Assembly: GCA_946800325.1 (NCBI GenBank)
Contig: OX326961.1
Location: forward strand, 16,118,215 to 16,182,214
Direction of reading: 5' to 3'
Length of the DNA: 64,000 nucleotides
Source: Luzula sylvatica
Taxonomy: Eukaryota; Streptophyta; Magnoliopsida; Poales; Juncaceae
Shown here: positions 38,736-51,000 of the stretch, piece after piece
Numbering within the stretch: position 1 is the stretch's first letter
How the letters are laid out: each line of letters begins with the position of its first letter
Notes under the pieces: model-generated
Seen by the model: the letters and a program-made list of their open reading frames with translations, nothing else
The model's database searches: none
Told to the model about the DNA's origin: nothing
Position numbers and translations under genes: made by a program

Positions 38736-38753
38736 TCCCCGGCAGCGGCGCCA
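38736..38753 (-). other. Primer-binding site complementary to tRNA-Asp
   Basis: The coding strand reads TGGCGCCGCTGCCGGGGA, starting 8 bp inside the 5' LTR edge. The plus strand therefore looks like a tRNA 3' end finishing in CGGCGCCA. Plant tRNA-Asp(GTC) ends in CCCCGGCAACGGCGCCA, which leaves one mismatch over about 17 bases. A tRNA-Asp primer is characteristic of Athila and related plant elements, where many other LTR elements use initiator tRNA-Met. Confidence 0.88.
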
Positions 38754-38761
38754 GAAAAGCT

Positions 38762-40319
38762 TGTTGCGTATTTACGTTTAAGCAGGGCTTTTCAACTTTT
38801 AAAACCCTAAATGACTCTAATTGGACCACAAGCGCAGGGTATTCGTCGAGTAAGTTAGGGGTCGATCCACAGAGAGGGTTGAGTACTAGGGGCGATTTCT
38901 GATTGACAATTCGACTCGATCTAAAACTGAGGTTTGTTGGTTGATTCGGGACAGATTTTAACGGAAAAAGAAAGGTTTTTTAATATAGGAGAGGACTCTA
39001 GGGTGTTCGGGTTCTACTTGGATGATTTGGTGTGTTCTAAAGGTTGCTAAACGCTCTCTCAAAATCTGACTTTGGTGGAGGTGTTATCCAATTCTTCCTA
39101 GACCGGCTCTCGCTCGCGACTAGACGTATCCAACCTAAACACTCTTGCTCTCGCTGACTATGCCTAAGAAAGACCCGTTACGCTCTATGATAATTCTATA
39201 ATCCCGTGGGTGACGTGTACCAATGTTCTTAGAATACAACGGTCCAAGTTTGTGCATTTACAATCTGGTTTCTCACTCCGCTCTCGCTTCGCAAGGTTAA
39301 CCTAAAACGATCTTAACTACTTGGTTTGACTGGTTTATTTGAGGGCTTAAACAATCCTAAACATCCACTCTCGCTACTTAGTCAAAGATGTCCTAACCTA
39401 TGTCACTTAGGCTGGCCTAAACGAGTACAAACGGTTAATTAAGACGAGTAATATCAAGGCACAAAACACAAATCAAATCTGAAAGAGACAAAGCATATAA
39501 TACTACCAAAACATCTCAAGTACTAATGAACCCTAAACCCTAGATAAAAATTTAGCTACTCATGTTCGACAACAAAACAAATCTAAATATCAAATACATC
39601 ATAAAACTAAACACGAGAAAGAGTAAACCGATTTGTTGACGAACGTCTTCTTCTTCGTAAACTCCTGCTCCTAAACGACGTGATCTTCTTCGATGGTTGA
39701 CGGCTACGGAAAGGTGTATGAGGCGAGTGGAGAAAGAGGAGGATGAGAGGTGGATGGTGGCTGGTGAAAGGATGAAAATTGGAGATGAGAAGGTAACCCT
39801 AGCAAAGGCAGCGGTAGCCTTTTATAGTCGATGGCTAGGGTTAGGTCACAGCATACATGGCTGTCGAAAGTTGGCCCATATCAGGGTCTGGGCCACGAAA
39901 TATGAGGTGTGAATTATGCAATCTTTTAGAGGATTCCTTCCTGAAGTTATGGCAACTTGAATCACCAAATTTGGAGTTACCAATCAAAAGATATGGCCAT
40001 TTTATTACTTGCCAAATTCTGAGATTCTGCAGCTTCTTTCCATTTTTTAATCTTCCAACAATAGTTGCGATTTTGGCTTGTTTTGCACTGTGAAATCTTG
40101 GAACGGTGCCGAGACCCTTGATACTTGCATTTCTTCAATTCTAGAGTCTTTTTTATCTTGTAATGTATCCAAATCTGTAAATATAATCAAACAAGATGCC
40201 AACGAGCAATTCTCGTGGTTTTGTTAGTATTTTAACGTTTAAGAGTTTATTTAGTACAATTTATAAAATGTTTTAAGTCCGGATGAGTGCGTAAAAATGT
40301 ATCATATTCACACTCATCA
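38762..40319 (-). repeat. 5' LTR (1558 bp), promoter-bearing copy
   Basis: This LTR lies upstream of gag on the coding strand. It is the same length as the left LTR, with two substitutions and no indels. Judging from the TATA box at 39818-39827, U3 covers roughly its right-hand 500 bp and R-U5 the remaining 1 kb or so. The primer-binding site begins 8 bp beyond its inner edge. Confidence 0.96.
39818..39827 (-). promoter_or_regulatory. TATA box of the 5' LTR
   Basis: The minus strand reads CTATAAAAGG, a near-ideal plant TATA box, about 490 bp into the LTR. Initiation would be expected about 25-35 bp downstream, near 39785-39795. This is the best core-promoter candidate in the element. Confidence 0.7.
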
Positions 40320-40324
40320 TACCT
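40320..40324. repeat. Target-site duplication TACCT, right copy
   Basis: It follows the last base of the right LTR directly, and the satellite then continues in phase (TTTAGTACATAAATTTTC). Confidence 0.95.
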
Positions 40325-42754
40325 TTTAGTACATAAATTTTCACCACATTTCACAAACACTAAGAAAGTTTGTTTTTCGATTCAAAACAAGATTTTAACG
40401 CTTTGAGGAGTTCAAATAACGTGTTTTTAGATCATTTGTATCGTATCTTTTACTACATAACTTTTCACCAAATTTCACAAACAATAAGAAAGTTTGTTTT
40501 TCGATTCAAAACAAGATTTTAACGCTTTGAGGAGTTCAAATAACGTGTTTTTAGATCATTTGTATCGTATCTTTTAGTACATAAATTTTCACCAAATTTC
40601 ACAAACACTAAGAAAGTTTGTTTTTCGATTCAAAACAAGATTTTAACGCGTTGAGGAGTTCAAATAACGTGTTTTTAGATCATTTGTATCGTATCTTTTA
40701 CTACATAACTTTTCACCAAATTTCACAAACACTAAGTAAGTTTGTTTTTCGATTCAAAACAAGATTTTAACGCTTTGAGGAGTTCAAATGACTCGTTTTT
40801 AGATCATTTGGTATCGTATCTTTTACTACATAACTTTTCACCAAATTTCACAAACACTAAGAAAGTTTGTTTTTCGATTCAAAACATGATTTTAACGATT
40901 TTAGGAGTTCAAATAACGTGTTTTTAGATCATTTGTATCGTATCTTTTAGTACATAAATTTTCACCAAATTTGACAAACACTAAGAAAGTTTGTTTTTCG
41001 ATTCAAAACAAGATTTTAACGCGTTGAGGAGTTCAAATAACGTGTTTTTAGATCATTTGTATCGTATCTTTTACTACATAACTTTTCACCAAATTTCACA
41101 AACACTAAGTAAGTTTGTTTTTCGATTCAAAACAAGATTTTAACGCCTTGAGGAGTTCAAATAACTTGTTTTTAGATCATTTGGTATCGTATCTTTTACT
41201 ACATAACTTTTCACCAAATTTCACAAACAATAAGAAAGTTTGTTTTTCGATTCAAAACAAGATTTTAACGCTTCGAGGAGTTCAAATAACTCGTTTTTAG
41301 ATCATTTGTATCGTATCTTTTACTACATAACTTTTCACCGAATTTCACAAACACAAAGAAAGTTAGTTTTTCGATTCAAAACAAGATTTTAACGCTTTGA
41401 GGAGTTCAAATGACGTGTTTTTAGATCATTTGTATCGTATCTTTTACTACATGACTTTTCACAAAATTTCACAAACAATAAGAAAGTTTGTTTTTCGATT
41501 CAAAACATGATATTAACGCTTTGAGGAGTTCAAATAACTTGTTTTTAGATCATTTGTATCGTATCTTTTAGTACATAACTTTTCACCAAATTTCACAAGC
41601 ACTAAGAAAGTTTGTTTTTCGATTCAAAACAAGATTTTAACGCTTTGAGGAGTTCAAATAACGTGTTTTTAGATCATTTGTATCGTATCTTTTACTACAT
41701 AACTTTTCACCAAATTTCACAAACAATAAGAAAGTTTGTTTTTCGATTCAAAACAAGATTTTAACGCTTTGAGGAGTTCAAATAACGTGTTTTTAGATCA
41801 TTTGTATCGTATCATTTACTACATAACTTTTCACCAAATTTCACAAACACTAAGTAAGTTTGTTTTTCGATTCAAAACAAGATTTTAACGATTTGAGGAG
41901 TTCAAATAACTTGTTTTTAGATCATTTGTAACATATCTTTTACTACATAACTTTTCACCAAATTTCACAAACACTAAGAAAGTTTGTTTTTCGATTCAAA
42001 ACAAAATTTTAACGCTTTGAGGAGTTCAAATAACATGTTTTTAGATCATTTGTATCGTATCTTTTACTACATAACTTTTCACCAAATTTCACAAACACTA
42101 AGAAAGTTTGTTTTTCGATTCAAAACAAGATTTTAACGCTTTGAGGAGTTCAAATAACGTGTTTTTAGATCATTTGTATCGTATCTTTTACTACATAACT
42201 TTTCACCAAATTTCACAAACAATAAGAAAGTTTGTTTTTCGATTCAAAACAAGATTTTAACGCTTTGAGGAGTTCAAATAACGTGTTTTTAGATCATTTG
42301 TATCGTATCATTTACTACATAACTTTTCACCAAATTTCACAAAGTTTAAGTAAGTTTGTTTTACGATTCAAAACAAGATTTTAACGCTTTGAGGAGTTCA
42401 AATGACTCGTTTTTAGATCATTTGTATCATATCTTTTACTACATAACTTTTCACCAAATTTCTCAAACACTAAGAAAGTTTGTTTTTCGATTCAAAACAA
42501 GATTTTAACGCTTTCAGGAGTTCAAATAGCGTGTTTTTAGATCATTTGTATCATACCTTTTAGTACATAAATTTTCACCAAATTTCACAAACACTAAGAA
42601 AGTTTGTTTTTCGATTCAAAACAAGATTTTAACGCTTTGAGGAGTTCAAATAACGTGTTTTTAGATCATTTGTATCGTATCTTTTACTACATAACTTTTC
42701 ACCAAATTTCACAAACAATAAGAAAGAATGTTTTTCGATTCAAAACAAGATTTT

Positions 42755-45700
42755 AATGCTTTGAGGAGTTCAAATAACGTGTTTTTAGATTATTTGTATC
42801 GTATCATTTACTCCATAACTTTTCACCAAATTTCACAAACTCTAAGTAAGTTTGTTTTTCGATTCAAAACAAGATTTTAACGCTTAGAGGAGTTCAAATA
42901 ACTTGTTTTTAGATCATTTGTACCGTATCTTTTACTACATAACTTTTCACCAAATTTCACAAACACTAAGAAAGTTTGTTTTTCGATTCAAAACAAGATT
43001 TTAACGCTTTCAGGAGTTCAAATAACGTGTTTTTAGATCATTTGTATCGTACCTTTTAGTACATAAATTTTCACCAAATTTCACAAACACTAAGAAAGTT
43101 TGTTTTTCGATTCAAAACAAGATTTTAACGCTTTGAGGAGTTCAAATAACGTGTTTTTAGATCATTTGTATCGTATCTTTTACAACATAAATTTTCACCG
43201 AATTTCACAAACACAAAGAAAGTTTGTTTTTCGATTCAAAACAAGATTTTAACGCTTTGAGGAGTTCAAATAACGTGTTTTTAGATCATTTGTATCGTAT
43301 CTTTTACTACATGACTTTTCACCAAATTTCACAAAGTTTAAGTTAGTTTGTTTTACGATTCAAAACAAAATTTTAACGCTTTGAGGAGTTCAAATAACTC
43401 GTTTTTAGATCATTTGTATCCTATCTTTTACTACATAACTTTTCACCAAATTTCACAAACACTAAGAAAGTTTGTTTTTCGATTTAAAACAAGATTTTAA
43501 CGCTTTCAGGAGTTCAAATAGCGTGTTTTTAGATCATTTGTATCGTACCTTTTAGTACATAAATTTTCACCAAATTTCACAAACACAAAGAAAGTTTGTT
43601 TTTCGATTCAAAACAAGATTTTAACGCTTTGAGGAGTTCAAATAACGTGTTTTTTGATCATTTGTATCGTATCTTTTACTACATAACTTTTCACCAAATT
43701 TCACAAACAATAAGAAAGTTTGTTTTTCGATTCAAAACAACATTTTAACGCTTTGAGGAGTTCAAATAACGTGTTTTTAGATCATTTGTATCGTATCATT
43801 TACTACATAACTTTTCACCATATTTCACAAACACTAAGTAAGTTTGTTTTTCGATTCAAAACAAGATTTTAACGCTTGGAGGAGTTCAAATAACTTGTTT
43901 TTAGATCATTTGGTATCGTATCTTTTACTACATAACTTTTCACCAAATTTCACAAACAATAAGAAAGTTTGTTTTTCGATTCAAAACATGATTTTAACGC
44001 TTCGAGGAGTTCAAATAACTCGTTTTTAGATCATTTGTATCGTATCTTTTACTACATAACTTTTCACCGAATTTCACAAACACAAAGAAAGTTTGTTTTT
44101 CGATTCAAAACAAGATTTTAATGCTTTGAGGAGTTCAAATAACGTGTTTTTAGATCATTTGTATCGTATCATTTACTCCATAACTTTTCACCAAATTTCA
44201 CAAACTCTAAGTAAGTTTGTTTTTCGATTCAAAACAAGATTTTAACGCTTTGAGGAGTTCAAATAACTTGTTTTTAGATCATTTGTACCGTATCTTTTAC
44301 TACATAACTTTTCACCAAATTTCACAAACACTAAGAAAGTTTGTTTTTCGATTCAAAACAAGATTTTAACGCTTTCAGGAGTTCAAATAACGTGTTTTTA
44401 GATCATTTGTATCGTACCTTTTAGTACATAAATTTTCACCAAATTTCACAAACACTAAGAAAGTTTGTTTTTCGATTCAAAACAAGATTTTAACGCTTTG
44501 AGGAGTTCAAATAACGTGTTTTTAGATCATTTGTATCGTATCTTTTACTACATAAATTTTCACCGAATTTCACAAACACAAAGAAAGTTTGTTTTTCGAT
44601 TCAAAACAAGATTTTAACGCTTTGAGGAGTTCAAATAACGTGTTTTTAGATCATTTGTATCGTATCTTTTACTACATGACTTTTCACCAAATTTCACAAA
44701 GTTTAAGTAAGTTTGTTTTACGATTCAAAACAAGATTTTAACGCTTTGAGGAGTTCAAATAACATGTTTTTAGATCATTTGTATCGTATCTTTTACTACA
44801 TAACTTATCACCAAATTTCACAAACACTAAGAAAGTTTGTTTTTCGATTCAAAACAAGATTTTAACGCTTTGAGGAGTTCAAATAACGTGTTTTTAGATC
44901 ATTTGTATCGTATCTTTTACTACATAACTTTTCACCAAATTTCACAAACAATAAGAAAGTTTGTTTTTCGATTCAAAACAAGATTTTAACGCTTTGAGGA
45001 GTTCAAATAACGTGTTTTTAGATCATTTGTATCGTATGATTTACTACATAACTTTTCACCAAATTTCACAAAGTTTAAGTAAGTTTGTTTTACGATTCAA
45101 AACAAGATTTTAACGCTTTGAGGAGTTCAAATGACTCGTTTTTAGATCATTTGTATCATATCTTTTACTACATAACTTTTCACCAAATTTCACAAACACT
45201 AAGAAAGTTTGTTTTTCGATTCAAAACAAGATTTTAATGCTTTGAGGAGTTCAAATAACGTGTTTTTAGATTATTTGTATCGTATCATTTACTCCATAAC
45301 TTTTCACCAAATTTCACAAACTCTAAGTAAGTTTGTTTTTCGATTCAAAACAAGATTTTAACGCTTAGAGGAGTTCAAATAACTTGTTTTTAGATCATTT
45401 GTACCGTATCTTTTACTACATAACTTTTCACCAAATTTCACAAACACTAAGAAAGTTTGTTTTTCGATTCAAAACAAGATTTTAACGCTTTCAGGAGTTC
45501 AAATAACGTGTTTTTAGATCATTTGTATCGTACCTTTTAGTACATAAATTTTCACCAAATTTCACAAACACTAAGAAAGTTTGTTTTTCGATTCAAAACA
45601 AGATTTTAACGCTTTGAGGAGTTCAAATAACGTGTTTTTAGATCATTTGTATCGTATCTTTTACAACATAAATTTTCACCGAATTTCACAAACACAAAGA

Positions 45701-47716
45701 AAGTTTGTTTTTCGATTCAGAACAAGATTTTAACGCTTTGAGGAGTTCAAATAACGTGTTTTTAGATCATTTGTATCGTATCTTTTACTACATGACTTTT
45801 CACCAAATTTCACAAAGTTTAAGTTAGTTTGTTTTACGATTCAAAACAAAATTTTAACGCTTTGAGGAGTTCAAATAACTCGTTTTTAGATCATTTGTAT
45901 CCTATCTTTTACTACATAACTTTTCACCAAATTTCACAAACACTAAGAAAGTTTGTTTTTCGATTTAAAACAAGATTTTAACGCTTTCAGGAGTTCAAAT
46001 AGCGTGTTTTTAGATCATTTGTATCGTACCTTTTAGTACATAAATTTTCACCAAATTTCACAAACACAAAGAAAGTTTGTTTTTCGATTCAAAACAAGAT
46101 TTTAACGCTTTGAGGAGTTCAAATAACGTGTTTTTTGATCATTTGTATCGTATCTTTTACTACATAACTTTTCACCAAATTTCACAAACAATAAGAAAGT
46201 TTGTTTTTCGATTCAAAACAACATTTTAACGCTTTGAGGAGTTCAAATAACGTGTTTTTAGATCATTTGTATCGTATCATTTACTACATAACTTTTCACC
46301 ATATTTCACAAACACTAAGTAAGTTTGTTTTTCGATTCAAAACAAGATTTTAACGCTTGGAGGAGTTCAAATAACTTGTTTTTAGATCATTTGGTATCGT
46401 ATCTTTTACTACATAACTTTTCACCAAATTTCACAAACAATAAGAAAGTTTGTTTTTCGATTCAAAACATGATTTTAACGCTTCGAGGAGTTCAAATAAC
46501 TCGTTTTTAGATCATTTGTATCGTATCTTTTACTACATAACTTTTCACCGAATTTCACAAACACAAAGAAAGTTTGTTTTTCGATTCAAAACAAGATTTT
46601 AATGCTTTGAGGAGTTCAAATAACGTGTTTTTAGATCATTTGTATCGTATCATTTACTCCATAACTTTTCACCAAATTTCACAAACTCTAAGTAAGTTTG
46701 TTTTTCGATTCAAAACAAGATTTTAACGCTTTGAGGAGTTCAAATAACTTGTTTTTAGATCATTTGTACCGTATCTTTTACTACATAACTTTTCACCAAA
46801 TTTCACAAACACTAAGAAAGTTTGTTTTTCGATTCAAAACAAGATTTTAACGCTTTCAGGAGTTCAAATAACGTGTTTTTAGATCATTTGTATCGTACCT
46901 TTTAGTACATAAATTTTCACCAAATTTCACAAACACTAAGAAAGTTTGTTTTTCGATTCAAAACAAGATTTTAACGCTTTGAGGAGTTCAAATAACGTGT
47001 TTTTAGATCATTTGTATCGTATCTTTTACTACATAAATTTTCACCGAATTTCACAAACACAAAGAAAGTTTGTTTTTCGATTCAAAACAAGATTTTAACG
47101 CTTTGAGGAGTTCAAATAACGTGTTTTTAGATCATTTGTATCGTATCTTTTACTACATGACTTTTCACCAAATTTCACAAAGTTTAAGTAAGTTTGTTTT
47201 ACGATTCAAAACAAGATTTTAACGCTTTGAGGAGTTCAAATAACATGTTTTTAGATCATTTGTATCGTATCTTTTACTACATAACTTATCACCAAATTTC
47301 ACAAACACTAAGAAAGTTTGTTTTTCGATTCAAAACAAGATTTTAACGCTTTGAGGAGTTCAAATAACGTGTTTTTAGATCATTTGTATCGTATCTTTTA
47401 CTACATAACTTTTCACCAAATTTCACAAACAATAAGAAAGTTTGTTTTTCGATTCAAAACAAGATTTTAACGCTTTGAGGAGTTCAAATAACGTGTTTTT
47501 AGATCATTTGTATCGTATCATTTACTACATAACTTTTCACCAAATTTCACAAAGTTTAAGTAAGTTTGTTTTACGATTCAAAACAAGATTTTAACGCTTT
47601 GGGGAGTTCAAATGACTCGTTTTTAGATCATTTGTATCATATCTTTTACTACATAACTTTTCACCAAATTTCACAAATACTAAGAAAGTTTGTTTTTCGA
47701 TTCAAAACAAGATTTT
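42755..47716 (+). repeat. Two tandem copies of a 20-monomer (2481-bp) block
   Basis: Copies are about 42755-45235 and 45236-47716. TAGATTATTTG is at 42786 and 45267. TAACTTATCA, a rare variant, is at 44801 and 47282. The CGCTTGGAGGAG 125-bp monomer begins at 43844 and 46325. All offsets are 2481, which equals 20 times 124 plus one extra base from the single 125-bp monomer. The unit length matches the left-block 20-monomer block but the internal subtype order differs. Confidence 0.85.
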
Positions 47717-47979
47717 AACGCTTTCAGGAGTTCAAATAGCGTGTTTTTAGATGATTTGTATCGTACCTTTTAGTACATAAATTTTCACCACATTTCACAA
47801 ACACTAAGAAAGTTTGTTTTTCGATTCAAAACAAGATTTTAACGCTTTGAGGAGTTCAAATAACGTGTTTTTAGATCATTTGTATCGTATCTTTTACTAC
47901 ATATCTTTTCACCAAATTTCACAAACAATAAGAAAGTTTGTTTTTCGATTCAAAACAAGATTTTAATGCTTTGAGGAGT

Positions 47980-48081
47980 TCAAATAACGTGTTTTTAGAT
48001 CATTTGTATCGTATCAAATTTCACAAGCACTAAGAAAGTTTGTTTTTCGATTCAAAACAAGATTTTAACGCTTTGAGGAGT
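47980..48081 (+). repeat. Truncated 102-bp satellite monomer
   Basis: The step between consecutive TCAAATAAC landmarks is 102 bp instead of 124 (47980 to 48082). GTATCGTATC runs directly into AAATTTCACAAGC, so about 22 bp covering the ACTACATAACTTTTCACC part are missing. The same truncated copy is at 53293-53394, carried there by the 5313-bp duplication. Confidence 0.9.
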
Positions 48082-51000
48082 TCAAATAACATGTTTTTAG
48101 ATCATTTTGTATCGTATCTTTTACTACATAACTTTTCACCAAATTTCACAAGCACTAAGAAAGTTTGTTTTTCGATTCAAAACAAGATTTTAACGCTTTG
48201 AGGAGTTCAAATAACTTGTTTTTAGATCATTTGTATCGTATCTTTTACTACATATCCTTTCACCAAATTTCACAAACACTAAGAAATTTTGTTTTTCGAT
48301 TCAAAACAAGATTTTAACGCTTTGAGGAGTTCAAATGACTCGTTTTTAGATCATTTGTATCGTATATTTTACTACATAACTTTTCACCAAATTTCACAAA
48401 CACTAAGAAAGTTAGTTTTTCGATTCAAAACAAGATTTTAACGCTTTGAGGAGTTCAAATAACGTGTTTTTAGATCATTTGTATCGTATCTTTTACTACA
48501 TAACTTTTCACCAAATTTCACAAACAATAAGAAAGTTTGTTTTTCGATTCAAAACAAGATTTTAACGCTTTGAGGAGTTCAAATAACGTGTTTTTTGATC
48601 ATTTGTATCGTATCATTTACTACATAACTTTTCACCAAATTTCACAAACACTAAGTAAGTTTGTTTTTCGATTCAAAACAAGATTTTAACGCTTTGAGGA
48701 GTTCAAATAACTTTTTTTAGATCATTTGTAACATATCTTTTACTACATAACTTTTCACCAAATTTCACAAACACTAAGAAAGTTTGTTTTTCGATTCAAA
48801 ACAAAATTTTAACGCTTTGAGGAGTTCAAATAACATGTTTTTAGATCATTTGTATCGTATCTTTTACTACATAACTTTTCACCAAATTTCACAAACACTA
48901 AGAAAGTTTGTTTTTCGATTCAAAACAAGATTTTAACGCTTTGAGGAGTTCAAATAACGTGTTTTTAGATCATTTGTATCGTATCTTTTACTACATAACT
49001 TTTCACCAAATTTCACAAACAATAAGAAAGTTTGTTTTTCGATTCAAAACAAGATTTTAACGCTTTGAGGAGTTCAAATAACGTGTTTTTAGATCATTTG
49101 TATCGTATCATTTACTACATAACTTTTCACCAAATTTCACAAAGTTTAAGTAAGTTTGTTTTACGATTCAAAACAAGATTTTAACGCTTTGAGGAGTTCA
49201 AATGACTCGTTTTTAGATCATTTGTATCATATCTTTTACTACATAACTTTTCACCAAATTTCTCAAACACTAAGAAAGTTTGTTTTTCGATTCAAAACAA
49301 GATTTTAACGCTTTCAGGAGTTCAAATAGCGTGTTTTTAGATCATTTGTATCATACCTTTTAGTACATAAATTTTCACCAAATTTCACAAACACTAAGAA
49401 AGTTTGTTTTTCGATTCAAAACAAGATTTTAACGCTTTGAGGAGTTCAAATAACGTGTTTTTAGATCATTTGTATCGTATCTTTTACTACATAACTTTTC
49501 ACCAAATTTCACAAACAATAAGAAAGAATGTTTTTCGATTCAAAACAAGATTTTAATGCTTTGAGGAGTTCAAATAACGTGTTTTTAGATTATTTGTATC
49601 GTATCATTTACTCCATAACTTTTCACCAAATTTCACAAACTCTAAGTAAGTTTGTTTTTCGATTCAAAACAAGATTTTAACGCTTTGAGGAGTTCAAATG
49701 ACTCATTTTTAGATCATTTGGTATCGTATCTTTTACTACATAACTTTTCACCAAATTTCACAAACACTAAGAAAGTTTGTTTTTCGATTCAAAACATGAT
49801 TTTAACGCTTTGAGGAGTTCAAATAACGTGTTTTTAGATCATTTGTATCGTATCTTTTAGTACATAAATTTTCACCAAATTTGACAAACACTAAGAAAGT
49901 TTGTTTTTCGATTCAAAACAAGATTTTAACGCGTTGAGGAGTTCAAATAACGTGTTTTTAGATCATTTGTATCGTATCTTTTACTACATAACTTTTCACC
50001 AAATTTCACAAACACTAAGTAAGTTTGTTTTTCGATTCAAAACAAGATTTTAACGCCTTGAGGAGTTCAAATAACTTGTTTTTATATCATTTGGTATCGT
50101 ATCTTTTACTACATAACTTTTCACCAAATTTCACAAACAATAAGAAAGTTTGTTTTTCGATTCAAAACATGATTTTAACGCTTCGAGGAGTTCAAATAAC
50201 TCGTTTTTAGATCATTTGTATCGTATCTTTTACTACATAACTTTTCACCGAATTTCACAAACACAAAGAAAGTTAGTTTTTCGATTCAAAACAAGATTTT
50301 AACGCTTTGAGGAGTTCAAATGACGTGTTTTTAGATCATTTGTATCGTATCTTTTACTACATGAATTTTCACCAAATTTCACAAACAATAAGAAAGTTTG
50401 TTTTTCGATTCAAAACATGATATTAACGCTTTGAGGAGTTCAAATAACTTGTTTTTAGATCATTTGTATCGTATCTTTTAGTACATAACTTTTCACCAAA
50501 TTTCACAAGCACTAAGAAAGTTTGTTTTTCGATTCAAAACAAGATTTTAACGCTTTGAGGAGTTCAAATAACGTGTTTTTAGATCATTTGTATCGTATCA
50601 TTTACTCCATAACTTTTCACCAAATTTCACAAACTCTAAGTAAGTTTGTTTTTCGATTCAAAACAAGATTTTAACGCTTAGAGGAGTTCAAATAACTTGT
50701 TTTTAGATCATTTGTACCGTATCTTTTACTACATAACTTTTCACCAAATTTCACAAACACTAAGAAAGTTTGTTTTTCGATTCAAAACAAGATTTTAACG
50801 CTTTCAGGAGTTCAAATAACGTGTTTTTAGATCATTTGTATCGTACCTTTTAGTACATAAATTTTCACCAAATTTCACAAACACTAAGAAAGTTTGTTTT
50901 TCGATTCAAAACAAGATTTTAACGCTTTGAGGAGTTCAAATAACGTGTTTTTAGATCATTTGTATCGTATCTTTTACAACATAAATTTTCACCGAATTTC

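Larger units (their letters stand above)
29692..40319 (-). mobile_element. Intact Athila-type Ty3/gypsy LTR retrotransposon
   Basis: The element is 10,628 bp long, has LTRs at both ends, and interrupts a satellite monomer. It begins TGTTGCGTA and ends CACTCATCA on the plus strand (TG...CA termini). It is flanked by the 5-bp direct repeat TACCT. The coding strand is minus, so its 5' end is at the right. It has every part needed for its own replication: promoter-bearing LTR, tRNA-Asp primer site, unbroken gag-pol ORF and polypurine tract. The Athila lineage is assigned from the Gag sequence (LREY near the N-terminus, [30 protein letters not shown]), the DLGAS protease motif and the tRNA-Asp primer site. 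No env-like gene was found. No chromodomain follows the integrase GPF motif. Base composition is clearly richer in G+C than the satellite. Confidence 0.97.

Noticed and set aside
29692..40319. Chromodomain-bearing (CRM-type) centromeric retrotransposon
   Set aside because: Only about 50 residues follow the integrase GPF motif and they do not resemble a chromodomain. The tRNA-Asp primer site and Gag fit Athila instead.
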